Part shown: one piece after another, positions 16,145 through 24,490 of the stretch | How the letters are laid out: each line of letters starts with the position of its first letter | How positions within the stretch are numbered: position 1 is the stretch's first letter | From: Streptomyces sp. NBC_00306 | Lineage (GTDB): Bacteria > Actinomycetota > Actinomycetes > Streptomycetales > Streptomycetaceae | DNA: 64,000 bases | Assembly: GCF_036169555.1 (NCBI RefSeq) | Contig: NZ_CP108032.1 | Span: 1,550,001-1,614,000 of the forward strand | Direction: 5' to 3' | Notes under the pieces: model-generated | Told to the model about the DNA's origin: nothing | What the model saw: only the letters and a program-made list of their open reading frames with translations | Databases searched by the model: none | Made by a program: the position numbers and the translations under genes

Positions 16145-17419
16145 CTACTCCCGGTCAGGGAATGATTCGGGCGAATGTTGAGGCTGGGGTTTTTGTACGG
16201 TGCCGGGGAAGCTGCGACTCCCTCCTCCGCTCGGCCGAACGCCCGTACCGCCGGGGGGAGTCGGGCTCCGCATCCCCAACCCCGCCGCGACCAGCAGCAG
16301 AAGGCCCAGCATCGTGAACGGCGCGGCGGGTCCCGCGACCCCGGCGATCACACCGGCGGAGGCGGGGGCCGCGACCTGGCCCAGACGGTTTCCAGTCAGC
16401 CGAAGGGCGAGCGCGGTTGACCGCGCACCGGCCGGGGCAGCCTGTACGACCGTCGTCATGGACAGCGGCTGACCCACGCCCAGGCAGAAGCCGAGGGCGG
16501 CCAGCATCACCGCGAGCGCCCAGACGGGGACCGGCAGTGCGATGCCACCGCACAGCAGCGCGCCGAGCAGACAGGTCACGGCCATCAGCGCCGTGCGGCC
16601 GAGCAGCCGGATCATGGGGGTCATCACCAGCCGGCAGGCGATGGTCGCGGCCGCGCGCAGGCTCAGCAGCAGGCCGACGGTCGCGGGTGCGATGCCGCGA
16701 TGCTCGCCGATCACCGGGAGATACGCGGTGAGGATGTCGGTGGCGGAAAGCACGGCGAGACTGGTGAAGATCCCGGCGGGCACGCCCCGGGCGCCGAGTA
16801 TCCGGCGGACGGGCACCTTCCGTGGGCGTTCGCGGGCCGGTGCTCCGCTCGTGCGGTGCTCGATGCGCCACAGCGAGGTGAGGGACACGGCGCCGACGGC
16901 AGCCGAGGCGACCAGGGCGAGCGCGCTCGTACGGCCCATGGCGCCGTCCTCGCCGGAGACGAGGAACCCGGCGGCGACCGGCCCCACCAGTTGTCCGAAC
17001 GAGGCGCCGATGGTGAAGTGACCGAAGTTGCGGTCCTGTTCGTCCGGTGCGGACTGGCGGGCGACGATCGACTGCGCGCCGATGACGAAGAAGAGATGGC
17101 CGAGGCCCATCACGCCGCTCCACGCGGCCATCGCCGTGAGCGAGCCCGCCGTACCGCTGAAGGCACACCCGCCGGAGATCAGGACGACGCCGACGGGCAG
17201 CAGGGGTGCACACCGCCCGTGGTCCGTCCTGCGCCCCAGCGGTACGGCGGCGAACAGGGGGAGGAGCGCGTACACGCCGGCGATCACACCGACCGCGCGC
17301 TCGTCCGCACCGAGCGACAGCGCCCGGTAGGAGACGGCGGGCCGCGCCATCGACACCGCCGCCTGCGCGAAGCCGAAGGCGATGACGAGGCGCAGCAGCC
17401 AGCTCCGGGATCCGGTCAC
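16145..17419 (-). CDS. MFS transporter (drug:H+ antiporter-like)
   Basis: 424 aa from a GTG two bases after the stop of the CitMHS gene; longer readings would run into that gene. Twelve hydrophobic segments are visible, with a loop motif AVPLGRRTDHGRCAPLL between helices 2 and 3. Translational coupling to the CitMHS gene suggests a shared operon and perhaps efflux of a chelated metal, a siderophore-like compound or an organic acid. The substrate is unknown. The C-terminal tail (about 40 residues) is Pro/Gly/Ser-rich and cytoplasmic. Confidence 0.88.
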   Translation of the reverse strand: MTGSRSWLLRLVIAFGFAQAAVSMARPAVSYRALSLGADERAVGVIAGVYALLPLFAAVPLGRRTDHGRCAPLLPVGVVLISGGCAFSGTAGSLTAMAAWSGVMGLGHLFFVIGAQSIVARQSAPDEQDRNFGHFTIGASFGQLVGPVAAGFLVSGEDGAMGRTSALALVASAAVGAVSLTSLWRIEHRTSGAPARERPRKVPVRRILGARGVPAGIFTSLAVLSATDILTAYLPVIGEHRGIAPATVGLLLSLRAAATIACRLVMTPMIRLLGRTALMAVTCLLGALLCGGIALPVPVWALAVMLAALGFCLGVGQPLSMTTVVQAAPAGARSTALALRLTGNRLGQVAAPASAGVIAGVAGPAAPFTMLGLLLLVAAGLGMRSPTPPGGTGVRPSGGGSRSFPGTVQKPQPQHSPESFPDRE

Positions 17420-17421
17420 CG

Positions 17422-18852
17422 TCAGATGATCCCGAACAGGATTCCGGCGCCGAGCACCACCAGACAGGTGAGCGCCGCCCACTTGACCGTGAACTTGGTG
17501 TGGTCGCCGAACTCGACCTTGGCCATGCCAACGAGGACGTAGACGGCGGGGACGAGCGGGCTCGACATGTGCAGCGGCTGGCCGACGAGGGAGGCGCGGG
17601 CGATCTCCAGCGAGGAGACTCCATGGGCGGAGCCCGCTTCGGCGAGGACCGGCAGGACGCCGAAGTAGAAGCCGTCGTTCGACATGAAGTAGGTGAGCGG
17701 CAGGCTCAGCACTCCGGTGACGATGCCCATGTGCGGGCCCATGCCCTCGGGGATGGCTCCGACGAGCCAGTCCGCCATGTGCTCGACCATGCCGGTGCCG
17801 GTGAGGACGCCGGTGAAGACGGCGGCGGCGAAGACCATCCCGGACACGTTGAGGACGTTGTCGGCGTGGGCGGCGATCCTGGCCTTCTGCTCCGTCATCT
17901 TGGGGAAGTTGACGGTCAGCGCGAGGGCCGCGCCGATGAGGAACAGCACCGGGATGGGCAGCAGCTCCATGATCATCGCGGTGAGAAGGGCCACGGTGAG
18001 ACCGGCGTTGAACCAGTAGAGCCTGGGGCGCAGCGTCTCCCGGTGAGGGTCGAGGCCCTGGAAGGTCTCGTCGGCGGTGTCCCCGTCGTCCGCCGCGTCG
18101 TGGGCGGCCTTGCCCGTGGCCTGCTCCCCTTCGCCGGCGCCGGGGCTCCCGCCGCCCGGAGTACGGGTCGCGTCAGCGCCACCCGCGCCGACCAGCACCG
18201 TCTCGTTCTCCGTCACCAGCACCTCGTCCAGGGAGAGGTAGCCGAGTCGCGTGCGCTCACGGCGGCCGAGGACGTAGGCGAGGACGAAGACGAAGAGCAG
18301 TCCGACGGCGAGCGCCGGGATCATCGGGACGAAGATGTCGGCGGCGTCGAGCTTCAGGGCGGACGCGGCACGGGCGGTGGGGCCGCCCCAGGGAAGGGTG
18401 TTCATCACGCCGTTCGCGGTGGCGGCGACACCCGTCAGCACGACCAGGCTCATCTTGAGGCGCTTGTAGAGCGGATACATCGCCGAGACCGTGATCATGA
18501 AGGTGGTGGAGCCGTCACCGTCCAGCGAGACGATCGCGGCCAGCACGGCCGTGCCGACCACGATCCGCATGGGGTCCGCCTTGCAGAACCGCAGGATGGC
18601 GCGGACGATCGGGTCGAAGAGCCCGACGTCGATCATCACGCCGAAGTAGACGATCGCGAACATCAGCATCGCCGCGGTGGGCGCGAGCTGGCCGACGCCC
18701 TCGAGGACGTAGTCCCCGAGGTGCGCGCCCTTCCCGACGATCACGCAGAAGAGCGCGGGGATGAGGACCAGAGCCGCGATCGGCGACATCTTCTTCATCA
18801 TGATCAGGACCAGGAAGGTCGCGATCATGGCGAAGCCGAGGATTGTCAGCAT
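17422..18852 (-). CDS. CitMHS-family citrate-metal:H+ symporter
   Basis: About 476 aa from ATG (MLTILGF); an in-frame GTG three codons upstream has a better-spaced AAGGA and may be used. Multi-spanning protein of the CitM/CitH type: DGDGSTTFMIT near residue 110, a central charged loop (about 205-265), and TYFMSNDGFYFGVLPVL near 388. The family takes up citrate complexed with a divalent cation, with protons. A perfect 10-bp inverted repeat (CACCTAACGT) flanks the promoter region. First gene of a pair with an MFS transporter. Confidence 0.92.
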   Translation of the reverse strand: MLTILGFAMIATFLVLIMMKKMSPIAALVLIPALFCVIVGKGAHLGDYVLEGVGQLAPTAAMLMFAIVYFGVMIDVGLFDPIVRAILRFCKADPMRIVVGTAVLAAIVSLDGDGSTTFMITVSAMYPLYKRLKMSLVVLTGVAATANGVMNTLPWGGPTARAASALKLDAADIFVPMIPALAVGLLFVFVLAYVLGRRERTRLGYLSLDEVLVTENETVLVGAGGADATRTPGGGSPGAGEGEQATGKAAHDAADDGDTADETFQGLDPHRETLRPRLYWFNAGLTVALLTAMIMELLPIPVLFLIGAALALTVNFPKMTEQKARIAAHADNVLNVSGMVFAAAVFTGVLTGTGMVEHMADWLVGAIPEGMGPHMGIVTGVLSLPLTYFMSNDGFYFGVLPVLAEAGSAHGVSSLEIARASLVGQPLHMSSPLVPAVYVLVGMAKVEFGDHTKFTVKWAALTCLVVLGAGILFGII

Positions 18853-18858
18853 GGGGGA

Positions 18859-18915
18859 CACCTAACGTTCATCCTTGAACTCCCACCGGTGCGGCGGTCC
18901 GGACGACGTTAGGTG
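18859..18915. promoter_or_regulatory. Widely spaced inverted repeat at the citrate transporter promoter
   Basis: CACCTAACGT at 18859-18868 is repeated exactly inverted at 18906-18915, 37 bases apart. The left arm overlaps the translation start region. The two could be separate half-sites bound on the same DNA face, with repression of transcription or translation. Confidence 0.5.
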
Positions 18916-18972
18916 GCGTCAAATGCCGTTAACAAGATGTTGACGCGTGAGCAATACGAGCAAAACCCCAGG

Positions 18973-21234
18973 TCATCGAGTTGCCGTGAGTACCACGGGG
19001 AATCCGTTGAGCACCGCGGTGCCGGACAGCGGGTCCAGCCGCGAGCCGTCGAGCAGCTGGTTCACATTGACGCCGGGGCGGGACGCGGCCACCGACATCC
19101 GCACGCCCGGGCGGCTGTGCCCCCAGCCGTGCGGAAGGCTGACCACCCCGGTGCGCACCGTGTCGGTGATCTCCACGGGTGCCTCGACCTGACCGCCGTC
19201 CGCCGCGATACGCACCTGCTCGCCGTCGTGGAGCCCGAGCCGGGTCGCGTCCTCGGGGTGGATCTGGAGGGTACAGCGGTTGGAGCCGCCGTTGAGCGCG
19301 GGCACGTTGTGCAGCCAGCTGTTGTTGGAGCGCAGATGGCGGCGGCCGACCAGCACGAGGGCCTCGGGCCGCGCGTCCAGGGCGCTGCGCAGCCGGGGCA
19401 GATCGTCGGCGATCGGCCCGGGCAGCAGCTCGATCCGGCCGCTGCGGGTCCTGAGCACCTCGGGGACGCGGGGCCGGAGGGGGCCGAGGTCGACGCCGTG
19501 CGGGTTCTCCAGGAGCTTGTCGAGGGTGAGGTCGTACGGGCCGGTGCGCAGCATCATGTCGAGGCGGCGCTCGGGTCCCGTACGGCCGGACAGCTGCGCG
19601 GTCAGCTCCTTGACGTCCTGGCCGTGGACCGGTGAGTGCGCCTCGGCGACGGCCTTGGTGAGGGCCTTCTCGATGACCATGTCGTCGACGGCCTCCGGGG
19701 GCGCGCCGTGCATGCCGCCGACCGCCAGGACCAGACGGGCGTGGATCTCGCACTCGTCCATGCGGCCGTCCTCCAGAGGCACGGCGGCCGGGGTGTAGCG
19801 GGCCTGGTTGTGCACCGCGAAAGCGTTGAAGGCGAAGTCGAAGTGGGAGCTCTGGGAGGGCGGGGGCGGGGGCAGCACCACGTCGGCGTGCCGGGAGGTC
19901 TCGTTGAGATAGGGGTCGACGCTGACCATGAAGTCGAGCTGCTCCAGGGCGCGGTCGAGGCGGTCGCCGTCGGGCGCGGAGAGCACGGGATTGGCTGCGA
20001 TGGAGATCAGCGCGCGGATCCGCCCCTCGCCGGGGGTGTCGATCTCCTCGGCGAGTACGGCCATGGGCAGTTCGCTCTTGGCCTCGGGCTGCTCGCTGAC
20101 CCGGCTGGTCCAGCGGCCGAGCACGAAGCCCCTGCCGGGACCGGCAGGGCGGGGCGCGGGCGCCGTGGCCGAGAGGGGGAAGAGCGCGCCGCCGGGGCGG
20201 TCGAGATTGCCGGTGAGCACATTGAGCACGTCCACCAGCCAGTTGGCGAGGGTGCCGTACTCCACGGTGCAGCTGCCGATCCGGCCGTAGACGGCGGCGG
20301 TGGGGGCTGCCGCCAGTTCGCGGGCGATCGTGCGGATCTCGCCGGCGTCCATGTCGCACGCGCCGGCGACGGCTTCGGGGGTGAACTCCGCGACGGCCGC
20401 CTCGACTTCGCGCAGCTGCTCGACATGTCCTTCGAGCCGGCCGAGGTCGGTCAGGCCCTCCTCGAAGAGGACGTGGGTGAGCGCGGCGAGCAGCAGGGCG
20501 TCGGTGCCGGGGCGGATGGGCACATGACGGTCGGCGAGCTGCGCGGTGCGCGTACGGCGGGGGTCGACGACGGTCAGCGTGCCGCCGCGCCTGCGCAGCG
20601 CCTTGAGCTTGCCGGGGAAGTCGGCGGCGGTGCAGAGGCTGCCGTTGGACTCCAGCGGGTTGGCGCCGAGCAGCAGCAGATGGTCGGTGCGGTCCAGGTC
20701 GGGGACGGGGATGGCGACGGCGTCCCCGAACAGCAGTCCGCTGGAGACGTGCTTGGGCATCTGGTCCAGGGTGCTGGCGGTGAAGAGGTTGCGGCTGCGC
20801 AGTACGGAGAGCAGCACCGGCGGGTAGAGCGCGCCGGCCATGGTGTGCACGTTCGGGTTGCCGAGGACCACGCCGACGGCGTTCGCCCCGTGTTCCTCGA
20901 TCAGCGGCCTGATCCGGGCGGCGATCGCGTCGAAGGCCTCGGCCCAGGTGGCGTCGCGCAGTTCGCCGTCCTTGCGGACGAGCGGGGTGCGCAGCCGGTC
21001 GGGATCGGCGTCGAGTTCTCCGAAGGAGGCGCCCTTGGGGCAGATGAAGCCGCGGCTGAAGACGTCGTCGCGGTCGCCGCGCGCGGAGACGACACGGGTG
21101 CCCTCGATGGTGAGGGTGAGACCGCAGGTCGCCTCGCAGAGCGGACAGATCCGCAGGGCGGTGCGTGTCTCTCCGGCCGGTTCGGCGCCGTCGCCGCCCG
21201 TCGGTGCGGTACGGGCGGCAGCTGTGCGGGACAT
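18973..21234 (-). CDS. Molybdopterin-dependent oxidoreductase (formate dehydrogenase/nitrate reductase family)
   Basis: 753 aa from ATG with GGGAGG upstream. An N-terminal [4Fe-4S] site is formed by Cys30, 33, 37 (CPLCEATC) and Cys65 (CPKG). Then come the Mo-bis-MGD domains, with DPRRTRTA near 228, and a C-terminal dinucleotide-binding domain with NNSWLHN and HGWGH motifs. No Tat motif is present, so it is cytoplasmic. No membrane or FeS subunit is adjacent. Such single-subunit actinobacterial oxidoreductases have unknown substrates. It lies downstream of a strong TetR-type palindrome. Confidence 0.9.
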   Translation of the reverse strand: MSRTAAARTAPTGGDGAEPAGETRTALRICPLCEATCGLTLTIEGTRVVSARGDRDDVFSRGFICPKGASFGELDADPDRLRTPLVRKDGELRDATWAEAFDAIAARIRPLIEEHGANAVGVVLGNPNVHTMAGALYPPVLLSVLRSRNLFTASTLDQMPKHVSSGLLFGDAVAIPVPDLDRTDHLLLLGANPLESNGSLCTAADFPGKLKALRRRGGTLTVVDPRRTRTAQLADRHVPIRPGTDALLLAALTHVLFEEGLTDLGRLEGHVEQLREVEAAVAEFTPEAVAGACDMDAGEIRTIARELAAAPTAAVYGRIGSCTVEYGTLANWLVDVLNVLTGNLDRPGGALFPLSATAPAPRPAGPGRGFVLGRWTSRVSEQPEAKSELPMAVLAEEIDTPGEGRIRALISIAANPVLSAPDGDRLDRALEQLDFMVSVDPYLNETSRHADVVLPPPPPSQSSHFDFAFNAFAVHNQARYTPAAVPLEDGRMDECEIHARLVLAVGGMHGAPPEAVDDMVIEKALTKAVAEAHSPVHGQDVKELTAQLSGRTGPERRLDMMLRTGPYDLTLDKLLENPHGVDLGPLRPRVPEVLRTRSGRIELLPGPIADDLPRLRSALDARPEALVLVGRRHLRSNNSWLHNVPALNGGSNRCTLQIHPEDATRLGLHDGEQVRIAADGGQVEAPVEITDTVRTGVVSLPHGWGHSRPGVRMSVAASRPGVNVNQLLDGSRLDPLSGTAVLNGFPVVLTATR

Positions 21235-21278
21235 GGGCCCTCCCCGGGGCGGCGTCGGTGTCGCTCGGCTCAGGCCGA

Positions 21279-21296
21279 GCATACCGACCGGTATGC
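21279..21296. promoter_or_regulatory. Perfect TetR-type palindrome upstream of the molybdopterin oxidoreductase
   Basis: GCATACCG-AC-CGGTATGC, with 8-bp arms and a 2-base centre, lies 45 bases upstream of the start codon. ATACCGACCGGTAT-type sites are well-known TetR-family targets in actinomycetes. The cognate regulator is not certain; the TetR at 21633-22247 is nearest. Confidence 0.7.
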
Positions 21297-21329
21297 ATGG
21301 GCGGGAGTCCCTGCGGGGGTCCGGTTAGG

Positions 21330-21632
21330 GGAGGCGGGTGCCGGGCGGGGGCCCGCGGGCCGGGCCCTGCTGCCCTGCGGGGCCCCTTTGCCGGGCGGGG
21401 GCCGGCTGCCGGGAGGCGGTTACCGGGCGGGGGTCCGCGGCCGGGGCACTGATGCCGGGCGGGGTTCCGGTTACCGGGAGGCGGTTACCGAGCAGGGGCC
21501 TGCTGCCGGGCGGCAGTTCCGCGCACGGTCCGGTCACCGAGAGACTCCCGGGGTCCGTGCGGGGACCCTCCCGCCGGAGCCCAGGGCCCGGATCAGGTCA
21601 CCGGAAGACCGAGAGCCGTACCCCCGGCCGCC
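21330..21632. repeat. Non-coding GC-rich region with degenerate TGCCGGGCGGGGG repeats
   Basis: Between the molybdopterin oxidoreductase promoter and the TetR 3' end, units related to TGCCGGGCGGGGG and TTACCGGGAGGCGG recur at least seven times between 21338 and 21530. I see no convincing gene. The frames reading through it are Pro/Gly/Arg low-complexity. The last 100 bases are unremarkable. Confidence 0.6.
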
Positions 21633-22247
21633 TCAGTCCAGTACCCGCGCCAGATACGACCGCAGCAGCTCCCGCGTCTCCCCCACGATCGCCTCGTCGC
21701 CCGACGGGTCCACCCGGAACGCCAGTTGGAGCAGGGCGTCCGCGGCCTCCACCGCGACCAGCGCCGCGCGTCGCAGCGCCTCGTCCGGCTCGCGGCCCAC
21801 CTGCGCCGCCAGCAGCCCGACCAGGCGGTCGGCCACCTGATGGTTCGCGCCGGCCGCCGGGGAGCCCACCGGGATCTGGTTGCCGAAGTCGATCAGCGAG
21901 AAGCCGGGGACCGTGCGTTTCATCGCCACGTACTCACCGAGCACCACATCGAGCAGTCCCCGCCAGTCGCCTCCGGCGAGACCGGTGAGCCGGCCCGCGA
22001 TGCGGTCCGTATATCTGTCCAGGTTGCGTTCGGCCAACGCGTCGGCGAGGGCACGCTTGTTGCCGAAGAACCGGTAGACCGAACCGATCGGCACCCCCGC
22101 CCGCACGGCCACCGCACGCGTCGACAGTTCCTCGTATCCGGTCTCGTCGAGAAGTTCGGCGCAGGCGTCCAGGATCCGGGCGAGCCGCTCGGCGCTCCGC
22201 CGCTGCACGGGCTCACGTCGTAGGGGGGCGTGGGACACGCGCTCCAT
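21633..22247 (-). CDS. TetR-family regulator divergent from hmgA
   Basis: 204 aa from ATG (MERVSHAPL). HTH at residues 19-65 ([15 protein letters not shown] ... [16 protein letters not shown]). The C-terminal domain ([17 protein letters not shown]) is a ligand pocket of unknown specificity. By position and from memory it may correspond to the S. coelicolor antibiotic down-regulator SCO1712, but I cannot verify this. A palindrome AATCCTA-N10-TAGGATT in the intergenic region is the likely operator. Confidence 0.9.
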   Translation of the reverse strand: MERVSHAPLRREPVQRRSAERLARILDACAELLDETGYEELSTRAVAVRAGVPIGSVYRFFGNKRALADALAERNLDRYTDRIAGRLTGLAGGDWRGLLDVVLGEYVAMKRTVPGFSLIDFGNQIPVGSPAAGANHQVADRLVGLLAAQVGREPDEALRRAALVAVEAADALLQLAFRVDPSGDEAIVGETRELLRSYLARVLD

Positions 22248-22283
22248 CATGCCGTCCGGATGCCGTTGACGGGGGCGCTCCGC

Positions 22284-22307
22284 AATCCTACGGTAGTCCA
22301 TAGGATT
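22284..22307. promoter_or_regulatory. Operator-like palindrome between TetR and hmgA
   Basis: AATCCTA (22284-22290) and TAGGATT (22301-22307) are perfect 7-bp inverted arms with a 10-base spacer. A further half-site-like GGATTCC follows at 22311. The site lies 30 bases upstream of the hmgA start and 36 bases from the TetR start, so one protein could control both. Confidence 0.65.
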
Positions 22308-22337
22308 CCAGGATTCCTTCAGCACCGGGAGCGGGCG

Positions 22338-23657
22338 ATGAGCGGCATCGAGCAGGCGCGGAAGACGGCCGAGTCCCTGGGGTACTCCCCCGGGTTCGGC
22401 AATGAGCACAGCTCGGAGGCTGTGCCGGGCGCACTTCCGCTCGGGCGCAATTCACCGCAGCGGGCCCCCCTCGGGCTGTACGCGGAGCAGCTGAGCGGTT
22501 CGGCGTTCACCGAGCCGCGTGTCCACAACCGCCGCTCGTGGCTCTACCGCATCCGCCCCTCGGCGGCCCACCCGCCGTTCGTCCGTGTCGGCAACGGCGG
22601 ACTGCGCAGCGCGCCGTTCACCGAGACCGTCCCCGACCCCAACCGGCTGCGCTGGAACCCGCTGCCGGAGCCGGCGCCGGGAACCGACTGGCTGGCCGGT
22701 CTGTGGACGCTCGGCGGGAACGGCGACACCACCCAGCGCACCGGCATGGCCGTGCACCTCTACCACGCCAACGCGTCGATGACGGACCGGGTGTTCAGCG
22801 ACGCCGACGGCGAGCTGCTGATCGTCCCCGAGCGCGGTGGCCTGCTGCTGGTCACGGAGTTCGGCATGCTCGCGGCCCGCCCCGGCGAGGTGGCCCTGAT
22901 CCCGCGCGGCATCCGTTTCCGCGTGGAACTGCTCGACGACAGCGCCCGCGGTTATGTGTGCGAGAACTACGGCCAGCCCTTCCAGCTCCCGGACCTCGGC
23001 CCGATCGGCGCCAACGGCCTCGCGAACGCCCGTGACTTCATGGCCCCGGTGGCGTCCTTCGAGGACGTGGAGCGCCCGGTCGAGGTGGTCAACAAGTTCT
23101 GCGGCAACCTCTGGGCGGCGACCTACGACCACTCCCCGCTCGACGTGGTCGCCTGGCACGGCAACCACCTGCCGTACGTCTACGACCTGCACCGGTTCAA
23201 CGTCATCGGCACCATCAGCTACGACCACCCGGACCCGTCGATCTTCACCGTGCTGACCTCGCCGTCCGACACCCCGGGCCTGGCGGGCGTCGACTTCGTG
23301 GTCTTCGCACCCCGCTGGCTGGTCGGCGAGAACACCTTCCGGCCGCCCTACTTCCACCGCAACGTGATGAGCGAGTACATGGGCCTGATCGAGGGCGCGT
23401 ACGACGCGAAGGCGGAGGGCTTCGTGCCCGGCGGCGGCTCGCTGCACAACATGATGTCGGCGCACGGGCCGGACCGGGACACGTTCGACCGGGCGAGCGC
23501 GGCCGAGCTCAAGCCGCAGAAGATCGACGACGGGCTGGCGTTCATGTTCGAGACGCGCTGGCCGGTGACCGCGACGGAGCAGGCGGCGGGCGCGGACCAT
23601 CTGCAGAAGGGCTACGACAACGTGTGGCAGGGTCTTGAGCGCCACTTCAGGTCGTAG
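22338..23657 (+). CDS. hmgA: Homogentisate 1,2-dioxygenase
   Basis: 439 aa from ATG with GGGAG upstream. Non-heme Fe(II) enzyme that opens the homogentisate ring to maleylacetoacetate in tyrosine and phenylalanine degradation. The iron ligands are visible as His340 and Glu346 ([12 protein letters not shown]) and His370 ([14 protein letters not shown]). The N-terminus [20 protein letters not shown] is diagnostic. Full length. The downstream maleylacetoacetate and fumarylacetoacetate genes are not in the window. A GntR gene follows after 12 bases in the same operon. Confidence 0.97.
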   Translation: MSGIEQARKTAESLGYSPGFGNEHSSEAVPGALPLGRNSPQRAPLGLYAEQLSGSAFTEPRVHNRRSWLYRIRPSAAHPPFVRVGNGGLRSAPFTETVPDPNRLRWNPLPEPAPGTDWLAGLWTLGGNGDTTQRTGMAVHLYHANASMTDRVFSDADGELLIVPERGGLLLVTEFGMLAARPGEVALIPRGIRFRVELLDDSARGYVCENYGQPFQLPDLGPIGANGLANARDFMAPVASFEDVERPVEVVNKFCGNLWAATYDHSPLDVVAWHGNHLPYVYDLHRFNVIGTISYDHPDPSIFTVLTSPSDTPGLAGVDFVVFAPRWLVGENTFRPPYFHRNVMSEYMGLIEGAYDAKAEGFVPGGGSLHNMMSAHGPDRDTFDRASAAELKPQKIDDGLAFMFETRWPVTATEQAAGADHLQKGYDNVWQGLERHFRS

Positions 23658-23669
23658 TACGGAGATGCC

Positions 23670-24419
23670 GTGACCTCCTTCGCCCCCGACTCGCTGGTCC
23701 TGAACCGCAAGCTGCCGCTGTGGTACCAGGTCTCGCAGTCGCTGCGCGCCTCGATACTCGGCCGGGCGCCCGAGGCGTCGCTGCGGCTGCCCACCGAGGA
23801 GCAGCTCGCCGCGCACTACGGCGTGAGCGTGCTGACCATGCGGCAGGCTCTCAAGGAGCTGGAGGCGGAGGGGCTGATCAGCCGGCACCGCCGGCGCGGC
23901 ACCTTCATCGAACCGGGGGCCCGCCGGGGGGCTCCGCGCCGGCTGCTGGGCTCGATCGACGCGATCGTGGCCCAGCAGTCGGGCGAGCGGACGACGATCC
24001 TCGGGCACGGTCCCGGTCCGGTGCCCGCCGAACTGGCCGAGTACTTCCCCGACATCGCCGAGGTCGTGACGTACCGCAGGCTGCGCTGCGACGGGGAGAG
24101 CGGCGAGCCGACCAACTGGGCGGAGAACGCGGTCCGTCCGGACATCGCGGCCGCGCTGGATCTCGCGGATCTGGAGCGCTGGCCGATGACCAAGGTGCTG
24201 CGGGACGCGGTCGGTGTGCGGATCAGCCGGATCACGGACACCGTGGAGGCCCGGCTGGCGGACCCGCGTACGGCGGAGCTGCTGGACGTGCCGCTGCTGA
24301 GTCCGATCCTGCACTACACGGGTGTGACGTACGACGGCGACGGCCGGGTGGTGGACGTCGCGCGCATCCACTACCGGGGCGACCGGTTCTCCTTCTCGGT
24401 CACCCTCGACGCGGACTGA
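23670..24419 (+). CDS. GntR-family regulator with UTRA ligand domain
   Basis: 249 aa from GTG, 12 bases after hmgA, with GGAG upstream. N-terminal wHTH: LPLWYQVSQSLRASI, then LPTEEQLAAHYGVSVLTMRQALKELEAEGL and a RRRGTFI wing. The C-terminal UTRA domain (residues 90-245) binds a small ligand, in the HutC subgroup often an amino-acid or aromatic catabolite. Location suggests a role in tyrosine/homogentisate catabolism, distinct from the divergent TetR. Confidence 0.9.
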   Translation: MTSFAPDSLVLNRKLPLWYQVSQSLRASILGRAPEASLRLPTEEQLAAHYGVSVLTMRQALKELEAEGLISRHRRRGTFIEPGARRGAPRRLLGSIDAIVAQQSGERTTILGHGPGPVPAELAEYFPDIAEVVTYRRLRCDGESGEPTNWAENAVRPDIAAALDLADLERWPMTKVLRDAVGVRISRITDTVEARLADPRTAELLDVPLLSPILHYTGVTYDGDGRVVDVARIHYRGDRFSFSVTLDAD

Positions 24420-24490
24420 CGTCGGCCTGCTGCGCGTGGATGACTAACATTCCGGCGGTACGCGCCCATGGCGAGGGGGAGGATGTCCGC

